Below, piece by piece: positions 8,248 through 18,913 of a stretch of DNA of 64,000 nt. Within the stretch, counting starts at the first letter, position 1, and each line of letters begins with the position of its first letter. The notes under the pieces were generated by a model that was not told where the DNA came from, ran no database searches, and worked only from the letters and a program-made list of their open reading frames with translations. The DNA is from Kiritimatiellaceae bacterium. Lineage in GTDB: Bacteria; Verrucomicrobiota; Kiritimatiellia; Kiritimatiellales; Tichowtungiaceae. The DNA is taken from NCBI GenBank assembly GCA_013141415.1, contig JABFQY010000003.1:124001-188000 (forward strand). The letters are read 5' to 3'. The translations under genes and the position numbers were made by a program.

Positions 8248-9546
8248 ATGCAAAAGCATCTACAGCTTATCTTGACCGGTCTGGTGTGCTTACACCTTCT
8301 TCCGGCTTTCGCGCAGGAAATTCCGGCTCAACCGCTTCGCTGGATGGGCCACTGGAAAAACGAAGGTCTGCGCGAAAAGCTGGTTTTGGATGTGCTGGAT
8401 GATTTTAAGTTCCAAAATCAGGAAATCCCCGTTCAGTTCGCCTTCGCCGCCGACATCCTTCCTGAAAAGAGTCAAAAGGCCGAAGCGGAATTTCTTGCCG
8501 ACATGATCCGTTCGGGGGAAATCACCTGGGATGTCGTCTGGCTGGATGCATCAATCTATAGACATGTAGCCGTCCTCTTAAAAGATCCGGACTGGGGACG
8601 GAAACATCTGGTCGATTTTTCGGAGGTTCCCGGATTCAAGGAAACGCAGAAACCGTTTCTTGTTGAAGGGACGAACTGTCACCAGAAAACCGGCGGTGTT
8701 TTCGTAGGCCCGTATATTGAAGGTTTTTTCTATGCTCTCTGGTACAATGCCGCCGTGGCGGAAAAACTGGGTATAAAAATCCGCGAAGAGGAAATGACTG
8801 CGGAAAATCTCCTCCAGTATGTGCAGCGAGTGGACGAATATAACCGGACGGCCGTCGTCCCGATCTCAGCTTTCATTGACTTTAAGTATTCCGGCTCCTT
8901 CCCGCGTTTGGCATACAACCTCTATCTTTCTGCTCAACCGGACGGCACGGAAAAAAACGATTCGGCCATCCGGCAGGTGCTGGAAACATTTGAGAAACTC
9001 GGTCAGCTCCATCCAGTTCTGATGAATCAAACGAATATGTACTGGCGGGATGCGGCCCGCCTGCTGACGGAAGACAAGGCGCTTTTCACGATCGAACCGA
9101 CCTGGCGGTATAATGCGATTCAGAAAAACTATCCGCAACTCCTCTCCAAAATGCGGCTGGCTCAACTGCCGGGTTTCCAAAAACAGCAGTATTATGCAGG
9201 CGGCTTCATACCGGTCTGGGCCGTTATGAAAAACAGTCCCAACCGGGATGCCGCGATCCGGCTTATGCAGTTCTGGAGCCGTCCGGAAATTGCCGAGAAA
9301 TGGGTTCGTTACACAAAAAGCCCGACCGGACTTGCCGGCAATCTTTACAATCCGGAATACGGGCAGGATATTTTCGCCGAGTATCAGCGCAAACTGTCAT
9401 CCACCCGCACCATGAAACCCGATATTTTCACGCTCAAGCAGGATGAATCTCCAGCCTATCTGCTGTTTGATCATCTTGATTCACTACTGCAAGGCAGGTT
9501 GACAGCCGCAGAGGCCTACCGCAAAATCATGAAAATACCGGAATGA
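8248..9546 (+). CDS. Extracellular solute-binding protein (sugar-type, family 1)
   Basis: 432 residues from the ATG at 8248, with a signal peptide [23 protein letters not shown] cleaved near AFA-QE. The body looks like a periplasmic oligosaccharide-binding protein: WDVVWLDAS, a [22 protein letters not shown] hinge block, [14 protein letters not shown] and [19 protein letters not shown]. No ABC permease or ATPase lies nearby. Instead the stop codon overlaps the start of a hybrid histidine kinase (ATGA), so it probably delivers a ligand signal to that kinase rather than to a transporter. The ligand is unknown. No clear Shine-Dalgarno precedes the ATG; an upstream in-frame start at 8203 would spoil the signal peptide. 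Confidence 0.85.
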
Positions 9547-11471
9547 AAAACACCTCTACTTCTCTGGCGTTCAAACTCGGACTGGCGATTTTTATGGTCG
9601 CCTCCATCAGCTTTTCCGGTCTGGGAATTTACTATACAAAGCTTTTTTCGCAACAGATCGACCAGCAGCTGTTTGCACAGGCCCGGATTCCAGGGCGGCT
9701 CATGAACCAGCAAACTCTTCCGTACAATACGGCCCGCGATCTGTCGGCGCTGTCCGGACTGATCGGTGAAAATGTCATTTATGCCGCCGTCAGCCGGCGC
9801 GATCACCGCATCTATTACTGTTCCGAACCGGCGCACGAAGGCAACTACACCGACATTTCAAAAAAACCGAACTCCGGTGCTGTAACCGAAACCATAACCG
9901 CTATTTCCCCTGAAACCGGCACAGCATACCTCGCCATTTCGATACCGCTGTTTTCCGACGGCAAGTATCTGGGCAATCTTTATCAGGAAATTGATACCGG
10001 AAACACGGTCATGGAAAAGAAACGGATCGCCGCCCTCTTTTTCTTCGGCGGTCTGCTTTGCATTATATTGACCACTTTAGTCGGAGCGTTTCTGATCCGG
10101 AAACTGACTATGCCTCGCATCACTGCCTCAATTGAGTGTCTGCGAACGGTCGCTACCGGAAACTACAGCGCACGAATCACAGACATCAAATCGCTGGACG
10201 AGCTTGGGATGCTCGAGCGCGGGATTAATCACATGATTCAGCGGCTCGACGAACGGCAGGCCGAAGATACCCGCCTGCATGCCGAGCTTAAAATCTCTAA
10301 AGAAGCCGCCGAAAGTGCCAGCCGGAGTAAAAGTGAATTTCTGGCCAATATGTCGCACGAGATCCGGACCCCCATGAACGGCATCATCGGAATGGCCCAG
10401 CTCATGGAAGACACCAGCCTGACGCCGGAACAGCTTGACTACATCCAGACCATCTCTGACTCCGCAAAAAACCTGATGGTCATCGTCAACGATATTTTGG
10501 ATCTTTCACGCATAGAAATAGGAAAATTCTCCCTGAAAGAAGAAACCGTTTACGTCCCCGTCATGCTCCGCGAACTGCATAAATTTTTCACACCGGCAGT
10601 CAGCAGCAAAGGGCTTGATCTCCACATTGACTGCGGAGACGACGTGCCGGAGGCCGTTATCACCGACGAAGGCTGTCTGCGGCAGGTTCTGATCAACCTG
10701 ATGGCCAATGCGCTTAAGTTTACTCACAAAGGACATGTGAAAGTCTCCGTTCACTGTGTTGAAAAAACCGGCGCAGACTGCACCCTTGATTTCCACGTTC
10801 AGGACACCGGCATCGGAATTTCCAAGGAGGCCCAGAAAATTATTTTCCGCGAATTTACGCAGGCCGACGGATCACACACCCGCAAATACGGCGGCACCGG
10901 CCTCGGTCTGGCCATCTCGCGCCGGATTGTCGAAAAAATGGGCGGAACGCTCAGCGTCTCCAGCGAACCGGATAACGGTGCCGTATTTTCCTTCCGCGTC
11001 ACCGTTCCGCTGGCTGTCATCGCGCCTGCCGAACAGAATTCCGGCAAAGGAAATCTATCAGCCCCCGCCAACTATGCGCTTACCCGTCCCCTTCGTGTAC
11101 TGCTGGTCGAAGATAATCTGCTGAACCAGAAAGTGGTTTTAAAAATTCTCGAAAAAGAAGGCTATCGGATCGATGTTGCAGGCAACGGACAGGATGCTGT
11201 TGAAAAACTCCGGTTAACCGATCCGCCGGAACAGCGTCCCGCCTATGACATCATTCTAATGGACGTCCAGATGCCAATCATGGATGGATTGCAGGCGACC
11301 GCCGCCATCCGCCTGCACAATAAAACGATTCCGATCGTCGCGCTCACTGCACACGCCATGAAAGGCGATCGGGAAAAATTCATCCGGGCAGGCATGACCG
11401 ATTATCTGGCCAAGCCGATTCACCGTGAAGAATTACAGGCCGTCCTGAACCGTTACACACCGTGCGCCTGA
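9543..11471 (+). CDS. Hybrid sensor histidine kinase with C-terminal receiver
   Basis: 642 residues. Order: transmembrane helix ~10-30, periplasmic sensor ~31-160, second helix ~163-187 ([20 protein letters not shown]), HAMP ~188-240, coiled coil, HisKA with [15 protein letters not shown] (His272), an HATPase domain ([37 protein letters not shown]) and a receiver from ~517 with VLLVEDN and phospho-acceptor Asp574 in [12 protein letters not shown]. It overlaps the solute-binding protein gene by 4 nt. No separate response regulator or Hpt gene is adjacent, so the output partner is elsewhere. It converges on clpC with a 4-nt gap. Confidence 0.93.
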
Positions 11472-11475
11472 ACGA

Positions 11476-13935
11476 TCAGATCTGAACAAAGGTCAGCTTG
11501 TCGTCAACCAGACCGACCGCCACCGGTTTATCGCTTGTAACTTCACCGCGCAGAATCGCTTCAGCCAGCGGATCTTCCAGATTGCGTTCGACCGAACGGC
11601 GCAACTGCCGCGCACCGTACGCCTTGTCGAATCCTTTTTTGATCAGGAACTGCTTGGCCTCTTCCGACAGATTGATCGTGATCTTGCGGCCTGAAACCCG
11701 TTCCTGAACCCGGGCGATTTCGAGACCGAGGATGATCTCGATATCTTTTTCGTTGAGCTGACGGAAAACGATGATGTCATCGAGACGGTTGACCAGTTCC
11801 GGCTTAAAGGTTTCCTTGCAGGCGGCCATCATAACGGCTTTCAGCTTCTCGTAATCGTTCTCTTCGCGTTCCGGCGCAAAACCCAGCCCGCCTTTGGAAA
11901 TGTGGCTGGCGCCGACGTTGGAGGTCATGATGACGATCGTATTGCGGAAGTCCACACTGCGTCCGAGACTGTCGGTCAGGCGGCCCTCTTCCAGAATCTG
12001 CAACAGCATGTGCATGACATCCGGATGCGCTTTTTCAACTTCGTCGAAAAGTACAACGGAGTAAGGACGACGCCGCACGCGTTCCGTGAGCTGTCCGCCC
12101 TCATCGTGCCCGACGTAACCGGGCGGCGAACCGACAAGACGTGATGAAGAGAATTTTTCCATGTACTCGGACATGTCGATCTGAATCAGTGCATTAGGGT
12201 CGTCAAACATGAAGCGCGCCAGTTCTTTGGCGAGCATCGTTTTGCCGACGCCGGTCGGGCCGAGGAAAGCAAATGAACCGATCGGACGGCGCGGATCTTT
12301 CAGTTCGGCGCGCGAACGGCGCAATGCGCGGCTGATCGCCGAGACCGCTTCGTTCTGTCCGACAACGCTCTTTTCAATCTGCGCTTCCATCTGGAGAAGT
12401 TTGGCGAGCGCCTGCTCGCCCATTTTATCAACCGGTACGCCGGTCCACTTGGAAACGATGATTCGGATTTCCTCCTCATCAACCGTCGAAAGGTTTTCTT
12501 TCTGCGTCGATTCCCATGCTTTCATGGCGGCATCGAATTCTTCCTTGGCCTTGCGTTCAGCATCGCGCATCGCGGCGGCTTCTTCGAACTTCTGTTCGCG
12601 GATGGCCGCGTCTTTTTTATGCTGTGCCTCAGTCAGCCGCTGACGGATTTCCTGAAACTCCGGCGGCTTGACCATATTGGCGATATGACTGCGCGCACCG
12701 GCTTCGTCGATCAGATCAATCGCCTTATCCGGCAGGAACCGGTCGGGCAGATAGCGGGCGGAAAGCTTGGCGGCGGCATCGAGTGCGGCGTCGCTGATTT
12801 TGGTGTGGTGATGCTCTTCGTATTTCGGACGAAGCCCTTTGAGAATCTGTACGGTCTCTTCAATGGTCGGCTCATTCACCATCACCGTTTGAAACCGGCG
12901 TTCGAGCGCGGCATCTTTTTCAATCGACTTGCGGTATTCGTTCAGTGTCGTAGCACCGATGCATTGCAGTTCGCCGCGCGACAGCGCCGGTTTGATAATG
13001 TTGGCGGCATCCATCGTTCCTTCGGCGGAACCGGCGCCGACGATCGTATGCAGCTCATCAAGGAACAAAAGCGTGTTTTTCGTTTTGCGGATTTCATCCA
13101 TGACCGCTTTGATGCGCTCTTCAAACTGTCCGCGGTATTTGGTTCCGGCCACCATCAGTGCCAGGTCGAGCGTGATCACTTTTTTATCGGCCAGCAGTTG
13201 CGGAACCGTGCCGTCAGCGATGGATTGCGCCAGTCCTTCGGCGATGGCGGTTTTACCGACGCCCGCTTCGCCGAGCAGCACCGGATTGTTTTTGGTGCGG
13301 CGGCAGAGAATCTGAATGACGCGTTCGATTTCGTTTTTCCGGCCGATTACCGGATCAAGCTCACCCTTCTTTGCCATTTCGGTGAGATCGCGCCCGAAGG
13401 CGTTAAGCGCAGGTGTTTTGATTGCCTGACCGTCAGCGGCTTTGGGCTGTGTACCGTATGCCGGAGCTTCTTCTTCGTTCACCTCCATCGAGCCGTCATA
13501 GTCCGGATCGAGCATGGCCATAATTTCTTCACGGGCTTCTTCTAAATCCACGCCCATGTTTTCGAGCACACGGGCGGCGATGCCCTCGCCTTCGCGGAGC
13601 AGGCCAAGGAGAATATGTTCGGTGCCGACGTAGCTGTGGTTGAGCGAGCGGGCCTCGCTGGTCGCCAGCGCCAGTACTTTTTTGGCGCGCGGCGTAAACG
13701 GAATATTGCCGGCCGTTTTGGTGTCGGTTCCGGTGCCGACCGCTTTTTCAACTTCAAGGCGGAGCGACTGCAAATCGACGCCCATCGATTGTAGCGCACT
13801 GACCGCCACGCCGCTGCCAAGCGCGACGAGGCCGAGCAGGATGTGCTCCGTGCCGACATAGTTATGGTTAAACTGCTCGGCTTCCTTGCGGGCCAGATGC
13901 AGAACACGCTGAGCTCTGGGAGTAAAGTTTTCCAT
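11476..13935 (-). CDS. clpC: ATP-dependent Clp protease ATPase subunit ClpC
   Basis: Hsp100 unfoldase of 819 residues that feeds substrates to ClpP. It has two N-terminal Clp-N repeats ([20 protein letters not shown] and [20 protein letters not shown]), AAA1 with Walker [14 protein letters not shown], and a middle region with a UVR-like stretch ([19 protein letters not shown]). AAA2 has [15 protein letters not shown], and the C-terminal D2-small domain follows. The repeated [11 protein letters not shown] motif is typical of ClpC rather than ClpB or ClpA. Transcribed alone, convergent with the hybrid kinase gene; no mcsA/mcsB/ctsR neighbours are seen. Confidence 0.96.
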   Translation of the reverse strand: MENFTPRAQRVLHLARKEAEQFNHNYVGTEHILLGLVALGSGVAVSALQSMGVDLQSLRLEVEKAVGTGTDTKTAGNIPFTPRAKKVLALATSEARSLNHSYVGTEHILLGLLREGEGIAARVLENMGVDLEEAREEIMAMLDPDYDGSMEVNEEEAPAYGTQPKAADGQAIKTPALNAFGRDLTEMAKKGELDPVIGRKNEIERVIQILCRRTKNNPVLLGEAGVGKTAIAEGLAQSIADGTVPQLLADKKVITLDLALMVAGTKYRGQFEERIKAVMDEIRKTKNTLLFLDELHTIVGAGSAEGTMDAANIIKPALSRGELQCIGATTLNEYRKSIEKDAALERRFQTVMVNEPTIEETVQILKGLRPKYEEHHHTKISDAALDAAAKLSARYLPDRFLPDKAIDLIDEAGARSHIANMVKPPEFQEIRQRLTEAQHKKDAAIREQKFEEAAAMRDAERKAKEEFDAAMKAWESTQKENLSTVDEEEIRIIVSKWTGVPVDKMGEQALAKLLQMEAQIEKSVVGQNEAVSAISRALRRSRAELKDPRRPIGSFAFLGPTGVGKTMLAKELARFMFDDPNALIQIDMSEYMEKFSSSRLVGSPPGYVGHDEGGQLTERVRRRPYSVVLFDEVEKAHPDVMHMLLQILEEGRLTDSLGRSVDFRNTIVIMTSNVGASHISKGGLGFAPEREENDYEKLKAVMMAACKETFKPELVNRLDDIIVFRQLNEKDIEIILGLEIARVQERVSGRKITINLSEEAKQFLIKKGFDKAYGARQLRRSVERNLEDPLAEAILRGEVTSDKPVAVGLVDDKLTFVQI

Positions 13936-13997
13936 AGGTGCTGTCCTTATTAAAGTCGGGCGATTATTCCAGAACGCGCCTTGAATTCAAGCTATGT

Positions 13998-15605
13998 TCA
14001 CCGATGAGCGCGAAACCATTGGATCAGCTTGTTGGTGGAGCTGTCGTGCTTGAGTTTCGCGTCGCTTTCCAGCTCCGGAAGAATCGCCGACGCGAGAACT
14101 TTACCGAGCTGCACGCCCCACTGGTCGAAGGAGAAAATATCCCAGATCATACCCTGCGCGAAAATTTTGTGTTCGTAGAGCGCGATGAGCTGGCCGAGCA
14201 CTTCCGGCGTCAGTTTTTCCGCCATGATGGTATTCGTCGGACGGTTGCCTTCGAAGGTTTTGTGCGGAATCAGTTCCGCCGGAGTCTTTTCGGCTTTCAG
14301 TTCTTCGGCGGTTTTACCAAACGCCAGAGCTTCCGTCTGCGCGAAGAAGTTGGCCATCAGTTTGGCGTGGTGGTTGCCGAGCGGATTGTGCGATTTCGCG
14401 AAGCCGATGAAGTCGCACGGGATCAGCTTGGTGCCCTGATGAATCAGCTGATAGAAGGCGTGCTGGCCGTTGGTTCCGGGCTCGCCCCAGATGACCGGGC
14501 CGGTCTGCCACTCAACGCGCTTGCCGTCCTGCGTGATGTACTTGCCGTTCGATTCCATATCGCCCTGCTGGAAGTAGGCGGCGAAGCGGCTCAGGTACTG
14601 GTCATACGGCAGGATCGCCTGCGTCTCGGCGTTGAAGAAGTTGTTGTACCAGATGCCGAGCAGAGCAAGGATCACCGGCATATTTTCTTCAAACGGAGCT
14701 GTACGGAAGTGACAGTCCATCGCATGAAAACCGGCGAGCATCTTGCGGAAGTTTTCCGGGCCGACGGCAATCATCACCGGCAGGCCGATTGCCGAGCAGA
14801 GCGAATAGCGTCCGCCAACCCAGTCCCAGAAGCCGAACATGTTGGCGGTGTCGATGCCGAACTTGGAAACTTCTGCGGCGTTGGTGGAAAGCGCCACAAA
14901 ATGTTTGGCGACGGCGGCTTTATCTTTCAGCGATTCCAGCAACCAGGTCCGCGCCGTTTCGGCGTTGGTCATGGTTTCCTGCGTGGTGAATGTCTTGGAC
15001 GCAACGATGAAAAGGGTTTCGTCGGCATTCAGATCGCGCACGGCCTCGGCGATATGCGTTCCGTCCACGTTGGAAACAAACCGGAACGTCAGGTTGCGCT
15101 GAGTGTACGGCTTCAGCGCTTCGTAGGCCATGACGGGGCCGAGATCGGAACCGCCGATGCCGATATTGACGATATTTTTGATCGGCTTGCCGGTATACCC
15201 TTTCCACTCGCCGGAGCGGACACGGTTGGAGAACACCTCCATCTGATCGAGCACCTCATGGATGCCGGGCATGACATTTTCGCCGTTCATCAGCACCTCT
15301 GTGTCACGCGGGGCGCGCAGTGCGGTGTGCAGCACGGCGCGATCCTCGGTGCGATTAATTTTCGCGCCGGTAAACATCGCTTCAATTTTCCGGCGCAGTC
15401 CGGTCACTTCGGCCAGATCAACCAGCAGGCAAAGCGTTTCGTCAGTGATGCGGTTTTTGGAATAATCCAAAAGCAGGTCGCAGGCATTCAGCGAAAACGT
15501 TTCGGCGCGCTGCGGGTCGGCGGCAAACAGGTCGCGCAGGTGTTGCGATTCAGTTTTTTTCCAGTGTTTGGAAAGCTCTTTCCATTCGGCGGATTTTGTC
15601 AGCAT
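13998..15605 (-). CDS. pgi: Glucose-6-phosphate isomerase
   Basis: Interconverts glucose-6-phosphate and fructose-6-phosphate. 535 residues, in the range of the long bacterial/eukaryotic type. Visible blocks are [21 protein letters not shown], the sugar-phosphate site [16 protein letters not shown], the [12 protein letters not shown] segment, and the classical signature [19 protein letters not shown] near 375-395, with [10 protein letters not shown] near the C-terminus. Monocistronic, with a 62-nt gap to clpC. A divergent protease gene lies upstream. Confidence 0.97.
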   Translation of the reverse strand: MLTKSAEWKELSKHWKKTESQHLRDLFAADPQRAETFSLNACDLLLDYSKNRITDETLCLLVDLAEVTGLRRKIEAMFTGAKINRTEDRAVLHTALRAPRDTEVLMNGENVMPGIHEVLDQMEVFSNRVRSGEWKGYTGKPIKNIVNIGIGGSDLGPVMAYEALKPYTQRNLTFRFVSNVDGTHIAEAVRDLNADETLFIVASKTFTTQETMTNAETARTWLLESLKDKAAVAKHFVALSTNAAEVSKFGIDTANMFGFWDWVGGRYSLCSAIGLPVMIAVGPENFRKMLAGFHAMDCHFRTAPFEENMPVILALLGIWYNNFFNAETQAILPYDQYLSRFAAYFQQGDMESNGKYITQDGKRVEWQTGPVIWGEPGTNGQHAFYQLIHQGTKLIPCDFIGFAKSHNPLGNHHAKLMANFFAQTEALAFGKTAEELKAEKTPAELIPHKTFEGNRPTNTIMAEKLTPEVLGQLIALYEHKIFAQGMIWDIFSFDQWGVQLGKVLASAILPELESDAKLKHDSSTNKLIQWFRAHR

Positions 15606-15732
15606 GTTTTTCTCCGGTTAAATCAGGCCGCAGAGAGTAGCGGGTGAAGGCGGACGGATAAACCCAAAAATACAGTAAAGTCAGCGAACGTGCGCTTGTT
15701 TCAGCGGGCGTTTGTGATACAAGGGACAGGTT

Positions 15733-17838
15733 ATGCGTAAATACCCGCTCTACCTGCTGCTGCTCGCCGCCGCCCTGACCGGATGCGGCAAGCCCGAGGC
15801 TTCCGCCGGTGCAACCAATGCACCGCCGCAGGATGCGCTTCCGTCCGGACGAATTGCCACCCGCGTAGCTGACCGCCTGCCCCATATTCATTTGAACCGT
15901 GATAATTTTAACGACGCGATTGCCACCAACGCGCTGAGCCTTTTCATTGACTCACTCGACTACGACCATACTTTTTTTCTCGCTTCCGACATTGCCGGAT
16001 TTCAGTTGCAGGCAACCAATCTGGATAATCAGGTCGCCGCCGGAGACACTTCCTTTGCACAGGTTGTTTTCGACATTTTCAAGGAGCGGGTAACCAACCG
16101 CGTGGCCTACGCCAATCAACTGCTTGATAAGGGATTAGATACCGACACACAGGAAACCTACCGCTGGAAACGCGAAACCGCCCCCTGGCCCGTCGATCAG
16201 GCGGAATGGGATGATCTCTGGCGCAAAAAGGTTAAGAACGACTATGTGGCCCGGCTGGCGGCCATTGAATCCGGAGAGAATGATGAAAAAGCCGAGGGCA
16301 CCAACGTCGTTGCCAAGACCGCTAAAATTCTATCGCCGGTCGAATTCGTCCGCGAACGCTACAAGCAGTATCAACTGCTGATCGAAAGCAACCTCGACAA
16401 CGAAGCTCTGTTGCAACGCTACCTGAGCGCCTTCACTCACAGCTACGACCCGCACAGCGACTACCTCTCTCCGCGCGGCGTAGAAGATTTTGATATCAAC
16501 ATGAGCCTTTCGCTGGTCGGTATCGGTGCAACCCTGCGCAGCGAAGACGGTATGGCTAAAATTATGCAGCTCATTGCGGGCGGCCCGGCGGAACAGGACG
16601 GGCGGCTTCAGGCGGGCGATAAAATTATTGCTGTCGCGCAAGGCGATAAGGAACCGGTCAGTATTCTCTACTGGCCGCTCAGCAAAGCCGTCCGCATCAT
16701 TCGCGGAGAAAAAGGAACCAAAGTCGTTCTGACTGTTATTCCCGCCGACGACGCCACCGGTACGCGCACCAAGATCATTGATATCGTCCGCGACGAAGTG
16801 AAACTGGAAGCACAGGCCGCCAAGGGCACAGTACGGGAATTCAAGGAACCCAACGGCGCGTCTTACCGCGTCGGCGTGCTCACCCTGCCCGAATTTTACG
16901 CCGACTTTGAAGCGGCCCGCAACGGCGATGCAACCGCAAGGAGATCCTCCACGGATGTACACCGCATTCTCAATGAATTTGCAACCAACCATCTCGACGG
17001 CGTCATTCTGGATCTGCGCAATAATGGCGGCGGATCACTGACGGAAGCCATTGATATTGCCGGCCTTTTCATTTCGACCGGCCCCATCGTTCAGGTGCGC
17101 GAACAGCGCGGTGTCTCCGTTCTGCCCGACGGCGACCCGGATATCGTATACAGCGGCCCGCTCGTTGTACTGGTTAACCGGCTCAGCGCCTCGGCCTCAG
17201 AAATTGTGGCGGCGGCGCTGCAGGACTATGGCCGCGCTGTAATTGTCGGCGACAGCAAGACGCATGGCAAGGGCACCGTGCAAACCGTCTATCCGCTTTC
17301 CAAACTCACGGAAGACCTCGGCTCGCTCAAAGTAACCACAGCCAGCTTTTACCGCATTGCCGGAGGCTCCACACAGCTCAAAGGCGTTGTCCCCGACGTG
17401 ATTCTTCCATCGCTCTACGATGCGCTGGAAATCGGCGAAGAATATCTGCCGCACACCCTGCCCTGGTCGCAGGTGCGCAGCGCCTACTACCGTCCTTGGG
17501 CCGAATCTGTCAAACCGGTCATTCCCGGTCTGCAGAAAAACTCCGCGGCACGTATGACCGGAAACCCGACGTTTGCCACATTTCTTGCCCGCCGTGACCA
17601 GATTCGCAAACGGATGGAAAACCCGGAAGTTTCACTGAAGGTTTCCGACCGCGTCGGCGAAATCGTCAGCGAAAAGGAACTGGAAAAACTTCAGGACGAG
17701 ACCATGGATAGCAAGAAGGCGGATAAAGACGATCCGATCCTTGCCGAGACGCTCAACATTCTTGCCGATCTGGTGGATGTCAATTCGAGCAAAACGGTGG
17801 TCACTCAGACACAGTCAGGAAAGCCCGCTCTTCCTTGA
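15733..17838 (+). CDS. Carboxy-terminal (tail-specific) protease, lipoprotein
   Basis: Prc/CtpA-type S41 serine protease, 701 residues, exported. The signal peptide ends in the lipobox LTGC (Cys18), so it should be lipid-anchored. After an alpha-helical N-terminal region comes a PDZ domain (SLVGIGATLRSEDG to LQAGDKIIAVAQG), then the protease core DGVILDLRNNGGGSLTEAI. By comparison with E. coli Prc the catalytic set is Ser487 (NRLSASASE), Asp498 (QDYGRA) and Lys513 (THGKGTVQ). The C-terminal part matches the Prc tail domain. AAGGGACAGG precedes the ATG. It converges on mscS with abutting stop codons. Confidence 0.94.
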   Translation: MRKYPLYLLLLAAALTGCGKPEASAGATNAPPQDALPSGRIATRVADRLPHIHLNRDNFNDAIATNALSLFIDSLDYDHTFFLASDIAGFQLQATNLDNQVAAGDTSFAQVVFDIFKERVTNRVAYANQLLDKGLDTDTQETYRWKRETAPWPVDQAEWDDLWRKKVKNDYVARLAAIESGENDEKAEGTNVVAKTAKILSPVEFVRERYKQYQLLIESNLDNEALLQRYLSAFTHSYDPHSDYLSPRGVEDFDINMSLSLVGIGATLRSEDGMAKIMQLIAGGPAEQDGRLQAGDKIIAVAQGDKEPVSILYWPLSKAVRIIRGEKGTKVVLTVIPADDATGTRTKIIDIVRDEVKLEAQAAKGTVREFKEPNGASYRVGVLTLPEFYADFEAARNGDATARRSSTDVHRILNEFATNHLDGVILDLRNNGGGSLTEAIDIAGLFISTGPIVQVREQRGVSVLPDGDPDIVYSGPLVVLVNRLSASASEIVAAALQDYGRAVIVGDSKTHGKGTVQTVYPLSKLTEDLGSLKVTTASFYRIAGGSTQLKGVVPDVILPSLYDALEIGEEYLPHTLPWSQVRSAYYRPWAESVKPVIPGLQKNSAARMTGNPTFATFLARRDQIRKRMENPEVSLKVSDRVGEIVSEKELEKLQDETMDSKKADKDDPILAETLNILADLVDVNSSKTVVTQTQSGKPALP

Positions 17839-18912
17839 TTAGTTTGCGCGGGGTTGCAACCGGCCCGGAAATGCAAATTCGATTCCCTCTTCATTAAACC
17901 GGCTCAGCACAGCCAGATTAAACGACTGATCAAATTCCATAAACGCCCAGTAGTCGGAAGCCGGAACAAACCAGTAGATCACTTGAATATTCAGCGAAGC
18001 CGAATTGAATTCGTTAAAATGAACGCGCGGCGGCATATCCGGATGCATCTTCTGATTGGCGCGATTCAACTCTTCTTTGATGATCGTCAGTGCCCGCTCC
18101 ATTTTTCCCGGCGGCGTATCACAAGCAACGGCGATATTGGCCAGACGTTTGATATAAGGACGCCGGGTGATATTACGAATGCTCTTATTGGCCAGCTCGC
18201 CGTTCGGAATCGTCACCAGATGGCCGTCAACTGTGCGCAAGCGGGTCGAACGCATTCCGACTTCTTCCACCGTGCCTTCGGTGCTATCCACGCTGACAGA
18301 GTCGCCCATCTGAAACGGACGGTCGGCAAAAATCACCAGCGAGCCGAAAAAGTTTTTGATCGTATCCTGCGCCGCCAGTGCAACGGCCAGGCCGCCGACG
18401 CCGAGGCCGGCGAGAATTGAAGTGATCGGTTTATCGCTCAACTGCTGGGCAATTTGCACCAGGCCGAGAATCACCGTCACGGTACGCAGTGTTTTTCGTA
18501 CCACCGGCTCCATCATATCGTCCAGCGCCGTCCGCGTTTTTGCTCTCAGATGGCGCACCCACCAGCCGGAAAGTTCCGCCATTTGGTAAACCACATACGT
18601 CACGACGATCGTGATCAGCACCGCCGTTACATCGCCGCGCAGTGAGCTTTTGACGGCCAATAGCCGCAGGGCCAGACAAATACCGATGGCCGTCGCCGGA
18701 AACGTCGTCGAACGTGCCGACAGCTCCAGCACCGTCCGGCGCAGACTGCTCTGGCCGAGCGGAGTTTTCCGGATGGCCTGCTCGCAGAAATATTTCATAA
18801 ACCGTCCGGCCAGAAAACCGGACAGCACCAGCAGAATCATCAGCAGGAAATCCCAGAAGCTGTTTGTTTGCGCCGCCTGCTGTACAACCGTTGTAACCGT
18901 CGCCGTTTCCAT
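17839..18912 (-). CDS. MscS-family mechanosensitive channel
   Basis: 357 residues. Several hydrophobic helices lie in the first ~190 residues (near 20-38, 62-80, 95-115, 145-185). The pore-helix block ILAGLGVGGLAVALAAQDTIKNFFG is followed by IFADRPFQMGDSV, the beta-domain EGTVEEVGMRSTRLRT and VTIPNGELANKSI, all typical of MscS. It releases solutes on hypo-osmotic shock from the inner membrane. It follows malQ with a 1-nt gap on the same strand, so the two are probably one transcript. Confidence 0.93.
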   Translation of the reverse strand: METATVTTVVQQAAQTNSFWDFLLMILLVLSGFLAGRFMKYFCEQAIRKTPLGQSSLRRTVLELSARSTTFPATAIGICLALRLLAVKSSLRGDVTAVLITIVVTYVVYQMAELSGWWVRHLRAKTRTALDDMMEPVVRKTLRTVTVILGLVQIAQQLSDKPITSILAGLGVGGLAVALAAQDTIKNFFGSLVIFADRPFQMGDSVSVDSTEGTVEEVGMRSTRLRTVDGHLVTIPNGELANKSIRNITRRPYIKRLANIAVACDTPPGKMERALTIIKEELNRANQKMHPDMPPRVHFNEFNSASLNIQVIYWFVPASDYWAFMEFDQSFNLAVLSRFNEEGIEFAFPGRLQPRAN

Positions 18913-18913
18913 T

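Noticed and set aside
13938-15647. Long plus-strand open frame opposite pgi
   Set aside because: It is antisense to pgi, which has all family motifs. High GC gives long open frames on the opposite strand.
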